DNA of 64,000 nucleotides from Bacteroidota bacterium (GCA_016705125.1 JADIYW010000026.1:1-64000), one strand, 5' to 3'. Shown: positions 16,900-26,469, numbered from the stretch's first letter. Notes: a model not told the origin generated them from the letters alone. Numbers and translations: made by a program.

Positions 16900-18273
16900 A
16901 TGAAAAAGTCAATTTTTATATTCATTTTATTATTGCTCTTCTCTATTAGCGGCTTTTCCCAATGTTGGCAATCCATTAGTTCGGGAGACAACCATAGTAT
17001 AGCGATAAAAACAAATGGTTCACTTTGGTCGTGGGGCTCAAATGGATTTGGTGCATTGGGTACTGGAATACCAAGTAGTTTGACACCACAACAAGTAGGC
17101 TCTGACAGAGACTGGAAATTTATATCCGCTGGATTATTACAAAATTTAGCAATCAAAAATGATGGCTCACTTTGGGGTTGGGGCTATAATGGCAAAGGAC
17201 AATTAGGCGATGGCACCAATGTAAATAGAACTTTTCCAATAAGAATTGGAACAGAAACCGATTGGAAATTTGTATCTACCACTGGTAGCGGACATTCGGC
17301 AGGTATAAAAACAGACGGAACACTATGGACGTGGGGCGAAAACTTAGTTGGAACCCTAGGAAATGGGAATAATACCAATACCAACGCTCCAGGTAAGGTA
17401 GGTACAGAAACGGATTGGAAAGAAGTATATACCGGAAACACTTATACTATAGCCTTAAAAACAGATGGCACCATTTGGACTTGGGGAAACAATAATGACG
17501 GACAGCTTGGAGTTGGAAATAGCGTATCCTCAAGCAATAAACCCTTAAAAGTTGGAACGGCTAATAATTGGGTAAAAATAAGTGGTGGTTGGGGACAGGG
17601 TTATGCAATCAATACTGCTGGTCAATTGTGGGCTTGGGGTTATAATGGACTTGGAAGCCTAGGTGATGGTACTAAAATCACCCGATTTACACCCATAAGA
17701 ATAGGAACTGACAGCGACTGGGAAGCAATTTCCTCATTTGAATACCACTGTATTGGCATCAAAACGAATGGAAAAATATGGACATGGGGATTTAATTTTT
17801 ATGGTCAATTAGGAGATAGTACCAAATTAGATAAAACAATACCTACACTTATAAAAGGCAATAATTGGAAAATAATATCGGCAGGTAGAAGCCATAGTGC
17901 AGCCATTAATAATTTAGGAGATTTATGGGATTGGGGTTCGAATATAAACGGACAATTAGGCAATGGCACATCGGGAAATACTTTTATAGCACCAGTTACA
18001 ATTGCTTGCCCAACCACAGTTGGTATTTTTTCAAATAGTGTAAAAAATGACAAAATTATTTTTCCAAATCCTACACAAAATAGTTTTAAAATAAGAAATA
18101 TTGATACGCCTAAATCATTAAAAATAATGAATATTCAAGGGATTTTACTAAATGAAATAAATAGTAATTTGGATGGAGAAATTTCCATTTCTAATTTTCC
18201 TTCTGGTATTTATTTTATTTTGATTGAAGACCAGGAAAACCACCTTTATTCCACCAAATTAATTAAACAATAA
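16900..18273 (+). CDS. RCC1-repeat beta-propeller protein with T9SS sorting domain
   Basis: A 457-residue secreted protein: signal peptide (1-20, ending GFS), then seven RCC1 (ATS1-type) repeats, each with a core such as LWSWGSNGFGALGTG or LWGWGYNGKGQLGDG at about 50-residue spacing. This matches a single seven-bladed propeller. The last 80 residues form a type A T9SS sorting domain: FPNPTQNSFKI, LKIMNIQGILL, ISNFPSGIYFILI, ending in KLIKQ. It should be exported by the T9SS and attached at the cell surface. RCC1 propellers bind proteins or ligands; the target is unknown. It is flanked by two lipoprotein genes at 11-base spacing, suggesting one transcriptional unit. Confidence 0.9.
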   Translation: MKKSIFIFILLLLFSISGFSQCWQSISSGDNHSIAIKTNGSLWSWGSNGFGALGTGIPSSLTPQQVGSDRDWKFISAGLLQNLAIKNDGSLWGWGYNGKGQLGDGTNVNRTFPIRIGTETDWKFVSTTGSGHSAGIKTDGTLWTWGENLVGTLGNGNNTNTNAPGKVGTETDWKEVYTGNTYTIALKTDGTIWTWGNNNDGQLGVGNSVSSSNKPLKVGTANNWVKISGGWGQGYAINTAGQLWAWGYNGLGSLGDGTKITRFTPIRIGTDSDWEAISSFEYHCIGIKTNGKIWTWGFNFYGQLGDSTKLDKTIPTLIKGNNWKIISAGRSHSAAINNLGDLWDWGSNINGQLGNGTSGNTFIAPVTIACPTTVGIFSNSVKNDKIIFPNPTQNSFKIRNIDTPKSLKIMNIQGILLNEINSNLDGEISISNFPSGIYFILIEDQENHLYSTKLIKQ

Positions 18274-18284
18274 AAAACAAGTAT

Positions 18285-18731
18285 ATGAAAATTAAAAAAT
18301 TATTAGCCGTCAGCTTATTATTGGTATTCAGTATAAGCTGTAAAAAGGAATCGAATAGTACAAATTTGGTGGTTTCAAAATTGATAGGAAAAAATTGGCG
18401 TTCGATAGAATACTCAATTGACGGAACTTCACAGATACAATGGTGTGGCTCCACGCTTAAACATAGGTATTATGAAGGAGGGAAATATGAAAGAACAATA
18501 GGAAGAGTTGTAAGGGGATGTCTTTCAGAATATAACGAAGGAGATATAATAGAAAGCACATACAAAATAAGTACTGATAATAAATGGTTGATTTTTAACA
18601 CAGAAGCACCAACCTCAAGAGATTCGTTTGAAATAATTAGTCTTACTGAAGACAGACTAACGACTAAGCAATCAATCTTTGAAAGTGATGTATGGCTTTA
18701 CTTAGAAGAAACATTTATAGTGGTAGATTAA
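18285..18731 (+). CDS. Hypothetical lipoprotein, 148 aa
   Basis: Lipobox SISC followed by KKE (Cys 19). The rest is a small beta domain with KLIGKNWRSIEYSIDG at the start and repeated strands afterwards, resembling lipocalin-like Bacteroidota lipoproteins, although I cannot assign a family. Two Cys residues (in QWCGSTL and RGCLSEY) may pair. It follows the RCC1 gene by 11 bases and ends the three-gene set. Confidence 0.75.
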   Translation: MKIKKLLAVSLLLVFSISCKKESNSTNLVVSKLIGKNWRSIEYSIDGTSQIQWCGSTLKHRYYEGGKYERTIGRVVRGCLSEYNEGDIIESTYKISTDNKWLIFNTEAPTSRDSFEIISLTEDRLTTKQSIFESDVWLYLEETFIVVD

Positions 18732-18865
18732 ACCCAAATTACACATTAGCCTTTTATGCAACATAAATAACGATGCTATTCCTGCATTTAAAATTGTTCT
18801 GGCAGCACTATATTTTATTGCCTTTTTGGCTCTCATTACAAATCCTAATGCGTAATCTGGGTTTT

Positions 18866-18900
18866 AAAAAAAAAGCCGTTGCAAATTGCAACGGCGCTTT
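18866..18900 (-). terminator. Rho-independent terminator of the 614-aa protein gene
   Basis: GCCGTTGCAA (18875-18884) and TTGCAACGGC (18886-18895) form a perfect stem. Read on the minus strand it is followed by a run of nine T. It lies directly downstream of the gene ending at 18919. On the plus strand no T-run follows, so it is one-directional. Confidence 0.85.
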
Positions 18901-18918
18901 AAATTATAGACTAAAGTA

Positions 18919-20763
18919 TTATTTTGAAATATCCATTCTACTAAACAAAATTTTATCTCCTTTTTCTGTTTCTGAAAGATAAATTACAAATTGACCCATT
19001 TTAACTACATTTTTTGATGGAAACAAATAAAAACTCTTTTTTTCAGCGTCACCTAAAATTTTAAAATCAGAAGTTGCCCCAGTATTTAAATCAATAGTTC
19101 CATATTGAACACTAAAAAGGGGTTCCCAAGTTTTTGTTACTGTTGTAGAAAAGAATCCAAAATCTGAATTCTCTTCTTCGTGCATGGCTCGACAAACGTT
19201 CATATTCCAATACAACTTAGTTTTATCTGATGACTCCGTTAAATAACTTGAAGCTGGAAACATATCGGCTGTTAGTGGTGAACGATTAAAAAATCCTGCT
19301 CTATCTTTTTGATCTTCAATTACTACTCCATAATTACGCTTAAGGTTGCCTTCGTTATCAAATTGGAATAAATAAACTCCTTTATATAGTCTAGCTCCAG
19401 CATTGCCATCGTATCCGAATGGTTTTTCCTTTGCTATTTTAAAATCTTGTCCATTTATCAAAATATCGCCATTTGAAGTAAAGAAAATATTAAACGTTTC
19501 GAATTTTTTGCCATCAAATTCTACCATATTCTTTTGTCCTAATGGTTTTATATTTTTTTTATTAAAATCATCCACTGGAGTTTCTTTTACAAAATCCAAT
19601 TTCCCATTTGTTAATCGACCTACCACAAAGCCTGTAAATTTCATCTCGTCAATCATTGCATCGATAGCATCTTGCGTTTGCCCCATGTCTTGTGCTCCAG
19701 AAAAAGTATTTACCATCGACTTAAAGCCTCCACCAAATCCGGTAGGTTTTGTGTTTTCTGCTGCTTTTTCCTCATCATCCGCCGATGTTGTAGCAACCAA
19801 TCCTGTTTTATATATTTGGTTTATGTATTTCGCTTTTGGATCATTTGTTATGCAAGGACCATAAAAGAAAATTGAACCATTCTTCTCGTATGCTTCCAGA
19901 ATTCTCCATCCATTGGTAGGAGCAGTTATTTCTGCACGTTCCTTTATTTTTCCTTCCGGACTTATTCTAAAATAGATTAATTTAGTTGGGTCAGCTACTT
20001 GTATTTTGCTATAAGCTTTTCCACCAAATGGAGCAAAAACGACAATCCAATCTCGAGGTTTGTCATCATTTGAAATGGTCATTTCATCTTTTAAAGGCTC
20101 AGCAAAAATGGGTGTATAAGCGCCAGGAAAAGTTATTTTTTCCATTACAGTTATATTTACATTATTGTCCGATTTTAGCAACTCATAATTCATATATGAA
20201 TTAATATCATTTTTAACATCTTGCCTCCCTGCCAAAACCAATATACTACTATCTCTCTCTATTTCGTATGCTCCTCCTCTAAAAACATATTTCTGTTCTG
20301 CATCGCTTGTGGGCTTTACTTTTTCCAACATTTTCACACTTTTAACATAGGTACCATACCACCATCTATACCTAGAGGTAATTAATTTTTTTCTAAAAAC
20401 TAATTTTCCACCCAAAGTAGATGATGCTGAAATTGTGTTAGTATAATAAACATCTCCCTTAAAATTGAACCATGAAAACCGTTCTCTCATTTTTTCTACA
20501 TCCCATTCCTCTTTTACTGTATTTGTTAAATTCAGTTCTTGGTCGAATGTATAAGTTTCTAATTTAACTTTTCTATCACTCGATGGAAGTACATAAATCA
20601 TATCAAATGATTTTGTGTTATCATTCACTTCAACATCACCTAGGTATCCTTTTTTTGATTTTCGAGATATGTCATGCGATTTTTCTAACACATTAATTTG
20701 TCCATAACAATTGAATATTGCAAATATTATGGGAAGCAAAAGTATTATCCTATTTTTTTTCAT
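18919..20763 (-). CDS. Exported protein of unknown function, 614 aa
   Basis: A Sec signal peptide (KKNRIILLLPIIFAIFNCYG, cleavage before QIN) shows export; the Cys inside it is not in a good lipobox. The mature protein is beta-rich with regularly spaced strands and Trp/Tyr-rich turns (RYRWWYGTYVKS, RDWIVVFAPFGGKAYSK, GSIFFYGPCI), suggestive of a beta-propeller. A glycine-rich loop (TGFGGGFKSMVNTFSG) and an acidic helix (QDAIDAMIDEMKF) interrupt it near residues 345-380. No sorting domain ends the protein, so it is probably periplasmic or outer-membrane associated. I do not recognise the family. It has its own terminator downstream. Confidence 0.75.
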   Translation of the reverse strand: MKKNRIILLLPIIFAIFNCYGQINVLEKSHDISRKSKKGYLGDVEVNDNTKSFDMIYVLPSSDRKVKLETYTFDQELNLTNTVKEEWDVEKMRERFSWFNFKGDVYYTNTISASSTLGGKLVFRKKLITSRYRWWYGTYVKSVKMLEKVKPTSDAEQKYVFRGGAYEIERDSSILVLAGRQDVKNDINSYMNYELLKSDNNVNITVMEKITFPGAYTPIFAEPLKDEMTISNDDKPRDWIVVFAPFGGKAYSKIQVADPTKLIYFRISPEGKIKERAEITAPTNGWRILEAYEKNGSIFFYGPCITNDPKAKYINQIYKTGLVATTSADDEEKAAENTKPTGFGGGFKSMVNTFSGAQDMGQTQDAIDAMIDEMKFTGFVVGRLTNGKLDFVKETPVDDFNKKNIKPLGQKNMVEFDGKKFETFNIFFTSNGDILINGQDFKIAKEKPFGYDGNAGARLYKGVYLFQFDNEGNLKRNYGVVIEDQKDRAGFFNRSPLTADMFPASSYLTESSDKTKLYWNMNVCRAMHEEENSDFGFFSTTVTKTWEPLFSVQYGTIDLNTGATSDFKILGDAEKKSFYLFPSKNVVKMGQFVIYLSETEKGDKILFSRMDISK

Positions 20764-20834
20764 GTCGTTTTTTTTTCAAATATATTATAAAAATTTAATT
20801 GGAAGTCTTTTTTAGTATGAAAATTACAAAAAAA

Positions 20835-21119
20835 CTATCCCACAAACTGACACAAATAGGCGGTGTCAGCAAAAATTTTGAGTTTAAAACTACTATTAGC
20901 AGGCACTACAAAACTTTCCATTTTTTCATAAATGCCCCAATCCTCATCGCCTGGTAAAAGAATCGTCATGGAGCCAGAAATGACTGTCATAATTTCTTTT
21001 AGAGCTGTATTAAACTCATATTCGCCGGCTTTCATCACGCCAACGGTTTCTTTTCCTCCACAATTCTGCAATGATAAGGATTTTACATTACCTTCAAAAT
21101 ATTCATTTACTGTTATCAT
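20835..21119 (-). CDS. ppnP: Pyrimidine/purine nucleoside phosphorylase PpnP
   Basis: A 94-residue cupin-fold protein. NEYFEGNVKSLSLQ at the start, GVMKAGEYEFNT, then MTVISGSMTILLPG and FVVPANSSFKLKI are the PpnP (DUF1255, YaiE) pattern. The E. coli protein phosphorolyses many nucleosides to the base and ribose 1-phosphate. The length is standard. It is a single cytoplasmic enzyme 71 bases from its neighbour. The assignment is firm at family level; the substrate range is inferred. Confidence 0.93.
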   Translation of the reverse strand: MITVNEYFEGNVKSLSLQNCGGKETVGVMKAGEYEFNTALKEIMTVISGSMTILLPGDEDWGIYEKMESFVVPANSSFKLKIFADTAYLCQFVG

Positions 21120-21199
21120 ATCGTTTTTTTTACAAAGAAAAACAATTTCTATATTTTATAAGCATAAATTATTGGTAATATTGCTTCATAAAAGGATAA

Positions 21200-21646
21200 T
21201 TGAAAAGAATTCGAAATAAAATAAAGTATTTCTTTAGCATGGGTTTAAGTCCACGCGAAATAGCTATCAGCTCCACCATTGCGGCTATGTATAGCATCAT
21301 TCCTTTTTTTGGTGTATCCAAAATAATGACCACCATTACAGGAATAAAACTAAAATACAATTTGCCCTTAATGTACACAGTAGGATATTTAGTTTATCCG
21401 CTTCAATTTTTACTTTTTTTGCCTTTCTTGAGGCTTGGAGAAAAGGTAATGGGGATACAAGAATCGAAATTGGTATGGTCCGAATTTAAAATAATGATAG
21501 ATGAACATCTTTTTCAGGCTATTAAACAATTTTCGGCTGCATTTGGGTATGCGTTATTGGGATGGAGTATTGTGCTGCTTCCGATAGGTTATATTTTGTA
21601 TTGGATATTAAATAAATTGCTGTCAAAATTTATGAAAGAGAAATAG
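21200..21646 (+). CDS. DUF2062 membrane protein
   Basis: A 148-residue membrane protein with a basic amphipathic N-terminus, GLSPREIAISSTIAAMYSIIPFFG (about 15-38), a second helix around LPLMYTVGYLVYPLQFLLFLPF, and a C-terminal helix (YALLGWSIVLLPIGYILYWIL). This is the DUF2062 layout. The called start is a TTG preceded by AAAGGA; the first ATG (21239) would remove the basic N-terminal segment that relatives keep, so I prefer the TTG. The role is unknown; relatives are sometimes fused to glycosyltransferases or lie near lipid genes. Confidence 0.75.
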   Translation: MKRIRNKIKYFFSMGLSPREIAISSTIAAMYSIIPFFGVSKIMTTITGIKLKYNLPLMYTVGYLVYPLQFLLFLPFLRLGEKVMGIQESKLVWSEFKIMIDEHLFQAIKQFSAAFGYALLGWSIVLLPIGYILYWILNKLLSKFMKEK

Positions 21647-21702
21647 GAAAATACTCATCTATTTTTTTTATTTAATTTCCAATTAAAAATAATTTAATGA
21701 TA

Positions 21703-21735
21703 TTGGTAAAATCATTATACAAAACATTATATTTG
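21703..21735 (+). promoter_or_regulatory. Predicted promoter of the P-domain lipoprotein
   Basis: TTG (21703-21705), 22 bases, TATATTTG (21728-21735), then the ATG at 21768. Both elements match the Bacteroidota consensus. Confidence 0.5.
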
Positions 21736-21767
21736 TTTATTATTTAATATTTAAAAAATTAAGCACC

Positions 21768-22406
21768 ATGAAAAAAAGTAATTTCAAATTAATTTTATCA
21801 ATTGTACTTTTTACAATTGCATTTTCTTGCAAAAAAGAGGAACCCGACACTCGCTTGGTTCTGCCTGCAATTTTAGAAAACAATATTCCATTGCCAATTC
21901 CAGATGCAACAAATAATACGGGCAGTTGTGGAGGTGGTGTCAACCCTGGAAGTGCAGAAAACACCATCGAAATAATTGCAGATGGCATCATTGCCGACCC
22001 TTCTAAGTTGAGTATAGAGGTGGATTTAAGTCATGTTTATGGAGGTGATGTGGTGCTTGAATTATTTACTCCATCAGGTGAATCTTGTGGATTAATAAAA
22101 AGAATTGGAGCAATAGACAATACTAGTTGTGGTTCAAAGACTGACTTTATTGCAGGAAACAAACTTGTATTTAATTCTTCCTTTGTCAATTTATTAACTG
22201 ATCCATTTGCATCAGGTAATTATGCCCCTACAGGATCTACAACAAGCGATTTCCCAACAAGTGTAACCATGAAGCCACTTTCTACCTTCCTACTGGGAAA
22301 AAACATAAAAGGAATTTGGAAAATGAAAATGTATGATTTTGGTACGGATGATGCCGGTACTTTAAATTCGTGGAAACTAAAATTTAGTACAGGAGCATTA
22401 GAATAA
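21768..22406 (+). CDS. Lipoprotein with proprotein-convertase P-domain
   Basis: A 212-residue lipoprotein (lipobox AFSC, Cys 21, followed by KKEEP). After a Pro/Gly linker, the rest is a P/Homo B domain, a beta-sandwich usually attached to subtilisin-like proteases. Its cues are IPDATNN, LSIEVDLSHVYGGDVVLELFTPSG, then KNIKGIWKMKMYDFGTDDAGTLNSW. Here it occurs alone with no protease, so it may act as a surface binding or stabilising module. Four Cys residues in the mature part could form disulfides. It has its own promoter and a strong terminator. Confidence 0.85.
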   Translation: MKKSNFKLILSIVLFTIAFSCKKEEPDTRLVLPAILENNIPLPIPDATNNTGSCGGGVNPGSAENTIEIIADGIIADPSKLSIEVDLSHVYGGDVVLELFTPSGESCGLIKRIGAIDNTSCGSKTDFIAGNKLVFNSSFVNLLTDPFASGNYAPTGSTTSDFPTSVTMKPLSTFLLGKNIKGIWKMKMYDFGTDDAGTLNSWKLKFSTGALE

Positions 22407-22420
22407 AAAAGGTAAATTTC

Positions 22421-22471
22421 AAAAAAGGCTCTTTTATTCCAACAACAAATTGGAGTGAAGGAGCTTTTTTT
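22421..22471 (+). terminator. Rho-independent terminator
   Basis: AAAAAAGGCTC (22421-22431) pairs with GAGCTTTTTT (22461-22470). The inner part, TTTTATTCC against GGAGTGAA, is an imperfect extension. The T-run closes it 15 bases after the lipoprotein stop; the A-run before the stem suggests it could also work in reverse. Confidence 0.75.
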
Positions 22472-22558
22472 ATACTATTTTTGTTATTAATTCGTTTAAG
22501 ATAAAGAATAGTTCCAAATTTAACTACAATTAGAATAGAACAATGCCTTTTCAAAAAA

Positions 22559-22591
22559 TTTGGCTTAAAATATTTTAAAATATTATCTTTG
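22559..22591 (+). promoter_or_regulatory. Predicted promoter of the beta-helix lipoprotein and first patatin gene
   Basis: TTTG (22559-22562), 21 bases, TATCTTTG (22584-22591), then the ATG at 22609. This is one of the clearest matches in the window. Confidence 0.6.
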
Positions 22592-22608
22592 GTCTTTTAG
22601 AAAAATAA

Positions 22609-24051
22609 ATGAATACGTTTTACAAAATTTTTTGTTTTATAATGTTGCTTTACGGCTTTACTAGTTGTAAAAAAGACAAACTGATTACCGATAGTGGTGC
22701 CAAAATCTCTTTTTCGAATGATACTCTTACTTTTGATACTGTCTTTGTAAACTTAGGATCAACTACTCAGTTTTTCACCATTCGGAATCAAAATAAACAA
22801 CCAATAAATATTTCTAAAATCAAACTCGCTGGAGGCGAAAGCTCAAATTTTAGGATTAATGTTAATGGAGATGCAGTGTCTGAAGCGGCAAATATTATAA
22901 TTCCTGCTAAAGATAGCATTTATGTGTTTGTAGAAGTAACCGTGGATCCAAGCAAAGGAAAATTGCCTTTTGTCCTTTTTGATTCCGTCCAACTGGAAAC
23001 TAATGGCAACAAACAGCAAGTAATTTTGCAGGCTTGGGGTCAGAATGCTCATTTTTTTAATGGTGAAGAAATTGAAACACAAACGTGGAATGACGATTTA
23101 CCATACGTCATCCTCAACTCAATGGTGGTGAAAGCGGGGCACACGCTTACCATAAACCAAAACGTGGATATTTATATGGGCCCAAATTCGGGTATTTTTG
23201 TTGAAGGTAATGTAAATATTTTGGGCGGAATAGATAGTGCAGATTATGTCGTTTTCAGAGGGCTTAGGTTAGACAATGATTTGGATGGCACACCTTACGA
23301 CATTATTCCAGGACAATGGCTTGGCATTTTTCTTTTAAGAGGCAGCCAAGGCAATACCATCGAGAATTCAGAGCTTCGAAATGGCAGCTATGGCATCAAC
23401 CTAGGCTCGGCAAGTATTGAGGATATTCCGAATATTTCGGTAGCAAATGCACCTGATTTGAGTTTAAAAAATGTGGTTATAAAAAACATGGCATTTTATG
23501 CTTTGTTTGGTTTTTTATCCATTGTAAATGCCGAAAATGTGTTATTACACAGTACAGGTTTAAGTACCCTAGCCGTGCAAGTTGGCGGTGATTATTCCTT
23601 TACGCATTGTACTTTTTACAATAGAGGAAACCAGTATCTTGAACATAAAGACCCAATGGTTTACTTAAGCAATTTTTTTGAAGACCGGGACAATAACCTA
23701 CTTATTCGAGCAGATTTGACAAAAGCTGATTTTGTGAATTGTATTATTGAAGGTAGTTTGGAAGAAGAATTGGTATTCGACCCAGCCGAAGGAGCGCAAG
23801 GGACAGCAGGATTCAATAAGCAATTTAAAAATTGTATTTTAAAGACTAAATTGGATATTAGTGACCCGAGTTTTGCCGATTGTAAGAAAAACCTGGACAT
23901 AAAATTTCTTGATCGACTTAAAAATAATTTCCGCCTTACAGCTGAAAGTCCTGCTAAAGATGCTGGCATTATAACTGCCGTTTTATTTGATTTAGACAAC
24001 CAAATGAGAGATGCAAATCCTGATATTGGTGTATATGAATTTATTCCCTGA
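22609..24051 (+). CDS. Lipoprotein with Ig-like and parallel beta-helix domains
   Basis: 480 residues, lipobox GFTSC (Cys 20) followed by KKDK. Residues about 30-140 resemble a choice-of-anchor or Ig-like fold (LTFDTVFVNLGSTTQFFTIRN, then the IIPAKDSIYVFVEV strand). Residues about 160-400 look like a right-handed parallel beta helix: short repeated turns such as GNTIENSELRNGSYGINLG, LKNVVIKNMAF and YSFTHCTFYNRG. The end, SPAKDAG then MRDANPDIGVYEF, is the conserved close of such surface proteins. The role is likely surface carbohydrate or partner binding; a lyase activity is possible but no catalytic residues can be named. Only two bases separate its stop from the ATG of the patatin gene. Confidence 0.85.
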   Translation: MNTFYKIFCFIMLLYGFTSCKKDKLITDSGAKISFSNDTLTFDTVFVNLGSTTQFFTIRNQNKQPINISKIKLAGGESSNFRINVNGDAVSEAANIIIPAKDSIYVFVEVTVDPSKGKLPFVLFDSVQLETNGNKQQVILQAWGQNAHFFNGEEIETQTWNDDLPYVILNSMVVKAGHTLTINQNVDIYMGPNSGIFVEGNVNILGGIDSADYVVFRGLRLDNDLDGTPYDIIPGQWLGIFLLRGSQGNTIENSELRNGSYGINLGSASIEDIPNISVANAPDLSLKNVVIKNMAFYALFGFLSIVNAENVLLHSTGLSTLAVQVGGDYSFTHCTFYNRGNQYLEHKDPMVYLSNFFEDRDNNLLIRADLTKADFVNCIIEGSLEEELVFDPAEGAQGTAGFNKQFKNCILKTKLDISDPSFADCKKNLDIKFLDRLKNNFRLTAESPAKDAGIITAVLFDLDNQMRDANPDIGVYEFIP

Positions 24052-24053
24052 GT

Positions 24054-26309
24054 ATGATTAAGTCAATAGCACATAAAATTAAATCCACTTGGTTTAATTT
24101 CCCCTTACAATTACTTATACTACATTTCAAAAAACATCAGTTGATGTTGCTTTTATGGGCATTCTTTTTTGCCTCAATATTAAATGGTGTAGGTGTTCAT
24201 TACGGTATTCCTTACCTTTTTTTAGACCCAGAATACCGAAACAAGGTTGATTTTTTCAGTTTTCTCATAGTTGGTTTTTCTATTGGTGGTTTCATTATGG
24301 CGTGGCAAATTTCGTATTATATGCTCAACAGCTTTAGGTTTCAATTTTTAGCATCCTTAAGCCATCCATTTATCACCTTTTGTCTGAATAATTCTATTAT
24401 TCCCCTCACCTTTATTGCATGTTATACTTATCAAGTATTGGATTTCGAAAAATCAGAAAATTTAGAGAAAGGGGTAATTTTATCTAATATGATGGGTTTA
24501 TATTTAGGCATATTTTCCAATATTCTTTTAACCAGTTTATATTTTTTGTTTTTCAATAAGAATGTAAATCTATTTTTAAAAACACTTAAAGAAAAAACGA
24601 AGGAAAAACTAAAAGAGAATCATATCGACCTAGATATTCTACCTGAAAAAAAAGAATTAAAAGACCAGTGGCCAGTTGAGGTTTATTTGTCGAGTGCTTT
24701 TCGGTGGAAATTGGCTCGAAATGTAAGTCATTACGACCCTTGGATAATTAATAGGATATTAAAAAGCCACCATTATAATGCCTTTGTGGTGATATTAGTC
24801 AGCTTTACTTCCTTATTTCTTTTTGGCAGTTTGATTGAAAATCCGCTCTTTCGAATTCCTGCAGCGGGTTCGCTTTGTTTATTGTTTACCACGTTTATGA
24901 TAATATCTGCAGGCTTAACCTATTTTTTTGGTGAGTGGCGCGTAATGGCTGTATTGGTTATTTTTGGCGGCATTACCCTAATGTCCCAATTTAATTTAAT
25001 GATTTATAGGAATAAAGTACCTGGAATGAATTATGAGAGAACACCTATTCCTTATAATCAATCAGCGATTGAGGCTAGTGTAACACGCAGTAATATGTTG
25101 TATGATATCCAAGAAACGAAGAAAATATTGGATAAATGGAAACAAAATATGTTTGTAAAATACGGCGAAAGCAAACCAAAACTAATCCTTTTTAGTACTG
25201 GTGGTGGTGGTTGCAAATCGTCGTATTGGACCACCATGGTATTGCAAAAAACCGACCAATCGCTCAATGGCAAATTATTCGATCATTGTGTACTCATTAC
25301 AGGTGCATCCGGCGGAATGTGGGGCGCAGCTTATTATCGCGAATTGTATTTGCGGCAAAAAACAAACCAAATTAACAACCTTTACGACACCATTTATGCG
25401 GAAGATGCTGGAAAAGATTTATTAAATGGTATTATGGCGGCAGGTGCATCAAACGATATTTTCTTTCCTTGGAGAACTTATACTATAAATGAAAGTGCCT
25501 ATAAAAAGGATAGAGCCTATGCTTTTGACTTACATTTAAATGAAAATACAAGGGGTTTTATGGATAAAAAATTGATGGATTATTACGAACCCGAAAGGAA
25601 TGCCGAAATCCCGATGATGATTTTTTCGCCCGTAATTACCAACGACCAACGCACCTTATTTATTTCGCCACAACCCATCTCCTATTTAACCAATTCTTTT
25701 ATACACCAACCGAGTTCTACCATAACGGATTTGGCAATAGATGGTATTGATTTCATGTCTTATTTCCAAGATTATGGTGCCGAAAATTTAAATTTTATTG
25801 CCGCATTGAGAATTCAGGCTAGCTTTCCCTATGTATTTCCATCCACAAATCTTCCATCGACACCAAAAATGAAGGTGATGGATGCAGGCTTGAAAGAAAA
25901 TTTGGGTTTAGGTGTTTCGACCCGTTTTTTTAGTGTTTTCAAAAATTGGATAGAAGAAAATACCAGCGGCGTTGTTTTTTTACAATTACGAACCGACCCA
26001 AAATATATCGATTTAAGTGCACAAGAAACCACGAATATAATTTCAGAAACCACCAATCCAATTGGAAATATTTATTCAAACTTCATGAATTTACAAGATT
26101 ATAACAACGATATTTTCTTAGGATTCATCAAAAATATGACCAAAACCCAAGTCCATTTTATTCCCTTTTCGTACGAGCCAACATTGGAAAAACAGGAAGC
26201 CGCAATGAGCATACATATTACTTCTAAAGACAAAGCTGATTTAAGAGCTAGCTATTATAATGCTGCAAACCAAGAAGCCCTTAAAAAATTAGAAAAGATA
26301 TTGAAATAA
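24054..26309 (+). CDS. Membrane-embedded patatin-like phospholipase, copy 1
   Basis: 751 residues. About the first 320 hold roughly seven hydrophobic helices (for example FFSFLIVGFSIGGFIMAW near 62-82, then the NAFVVILVSFTSLFLFGSLI helix near 243). The rest is a patatin-type serine lipase domain: oxyanion-hole glycines TGGGGCKSSYW (near 381-391), nucleophile Ser419 in GASGG, and the dyad Asp610 in MDAGLKENLG. Patatin enzymes hydrolyse acyl esters of membrane lipids. A long multi-helix membrane module in front is unusual. The catalytic half probably faces the cytoplasm, but topology is not proven. It is nearly fused to the upstream lipoprotein gene and has a 752-residue paralogue 160 bases downstream. 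Confidence 0.85.
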   Translation: MIKSIAHKIKSTWFNFPLQLLILHFKKHQLMLLLWAFFFASILNGVGVHYGIPYLFLDPEYRNKVDFFSFLIVGFSIGGFIMAWQISYYMLNSFRFQFLASLSHPFITFCLNNSIIPLTFIACYTYQVLDFEKSENLEKGVILSNMMGLYLGIFSNILLTSLYFLFFNKNVNLFLKTLKEKTKEKLKENHIDLDILPEKKELKDQWPVEVYLSSAFRWKLARNVSHYDPWIINRILKSHHYNAFVVILVSFTSLFLFGSLIENPLFRIPAAGSLCLLFTTFMIISAGLTYFFGEWRVMAVLVIFGGITLMSQFNLMIYRNKVPGMNYERTPIPYNQSAIEASVTRSNMLYDIQETKKILDKWKQNMFVKYGESKPKLILFSTGGGGCKSSYWTTMVLQKTDQSLNGKLFDHCVLITGASGGMWGAAYYRELYLRQKTNQINNLYDTIYAEDAGKDLLNGIMAAGASNDIFFPWRTYTINESAYKKDRAYAFDLHLNENTRGFMDKKLMDYYEPERNAEIPMMIFSPVITNDQRTLFISPQPISYLTNSFIHQPSSTITDLAIDGIDFMSYFQDYGAENLNFIAALRIQASFPYVFPSTNLPSTPKMKVMDAGLKENLGLGVSTRFFSVFKNWIEENTSGVVFLQLRTDPKYIDLSAQETTNIISETTNPIGNIYSNFMNLQDYNNDIFLGFIKNMTKTQVHFIPFSYEPTLEKQEAAMSIHITSKDKADLRASYYNAANQEALKKLEKILK

Positions 26310-26369
26310 ATTTATTTAGACCTTTTAAAATTCATTGTGTTTATTTTGCGAAAAAGTGCTAACTACTGC

Positions 26370-26409
26370 GCAGCTTCCCTTTCGGGAGACGCTGCTAGGA
26401 AGTCTTTTT
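26370..26409 (+). terminator. Hairpin between the two patatin genes, possible terminator
   Basis: GCAGC (26370-26374) pairs with GCTGC (26391-26395), and TCCC (26376-26379) with GGGA (26384-26387) around a TTTC loop. A T-run comes nine bases later. Outer CTTCC/GGAAG words offer an alternative fold. The distance to the T-run makes termination uncertain. Confidence 0.4.
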
Positions 26410-26435
26410 AATTAAAATTAATATGATTTTATATT

Positions 26436-26443
26436 TATATTTG
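26436..26443 (+). promoter_or_regulatory. Predicted -7 element of patatin copy 2
   Basis: TATATTTG matches TAnnTTTG and lies 26 bases before the ATG at 26470. With the hairpin upstream it suggests separate control of the second copy. No good -33 box is seen. Confidence 0.4.
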
Positions 26444-26469
26444 AGATTAAAATTCAACCAAAAGAAGCC

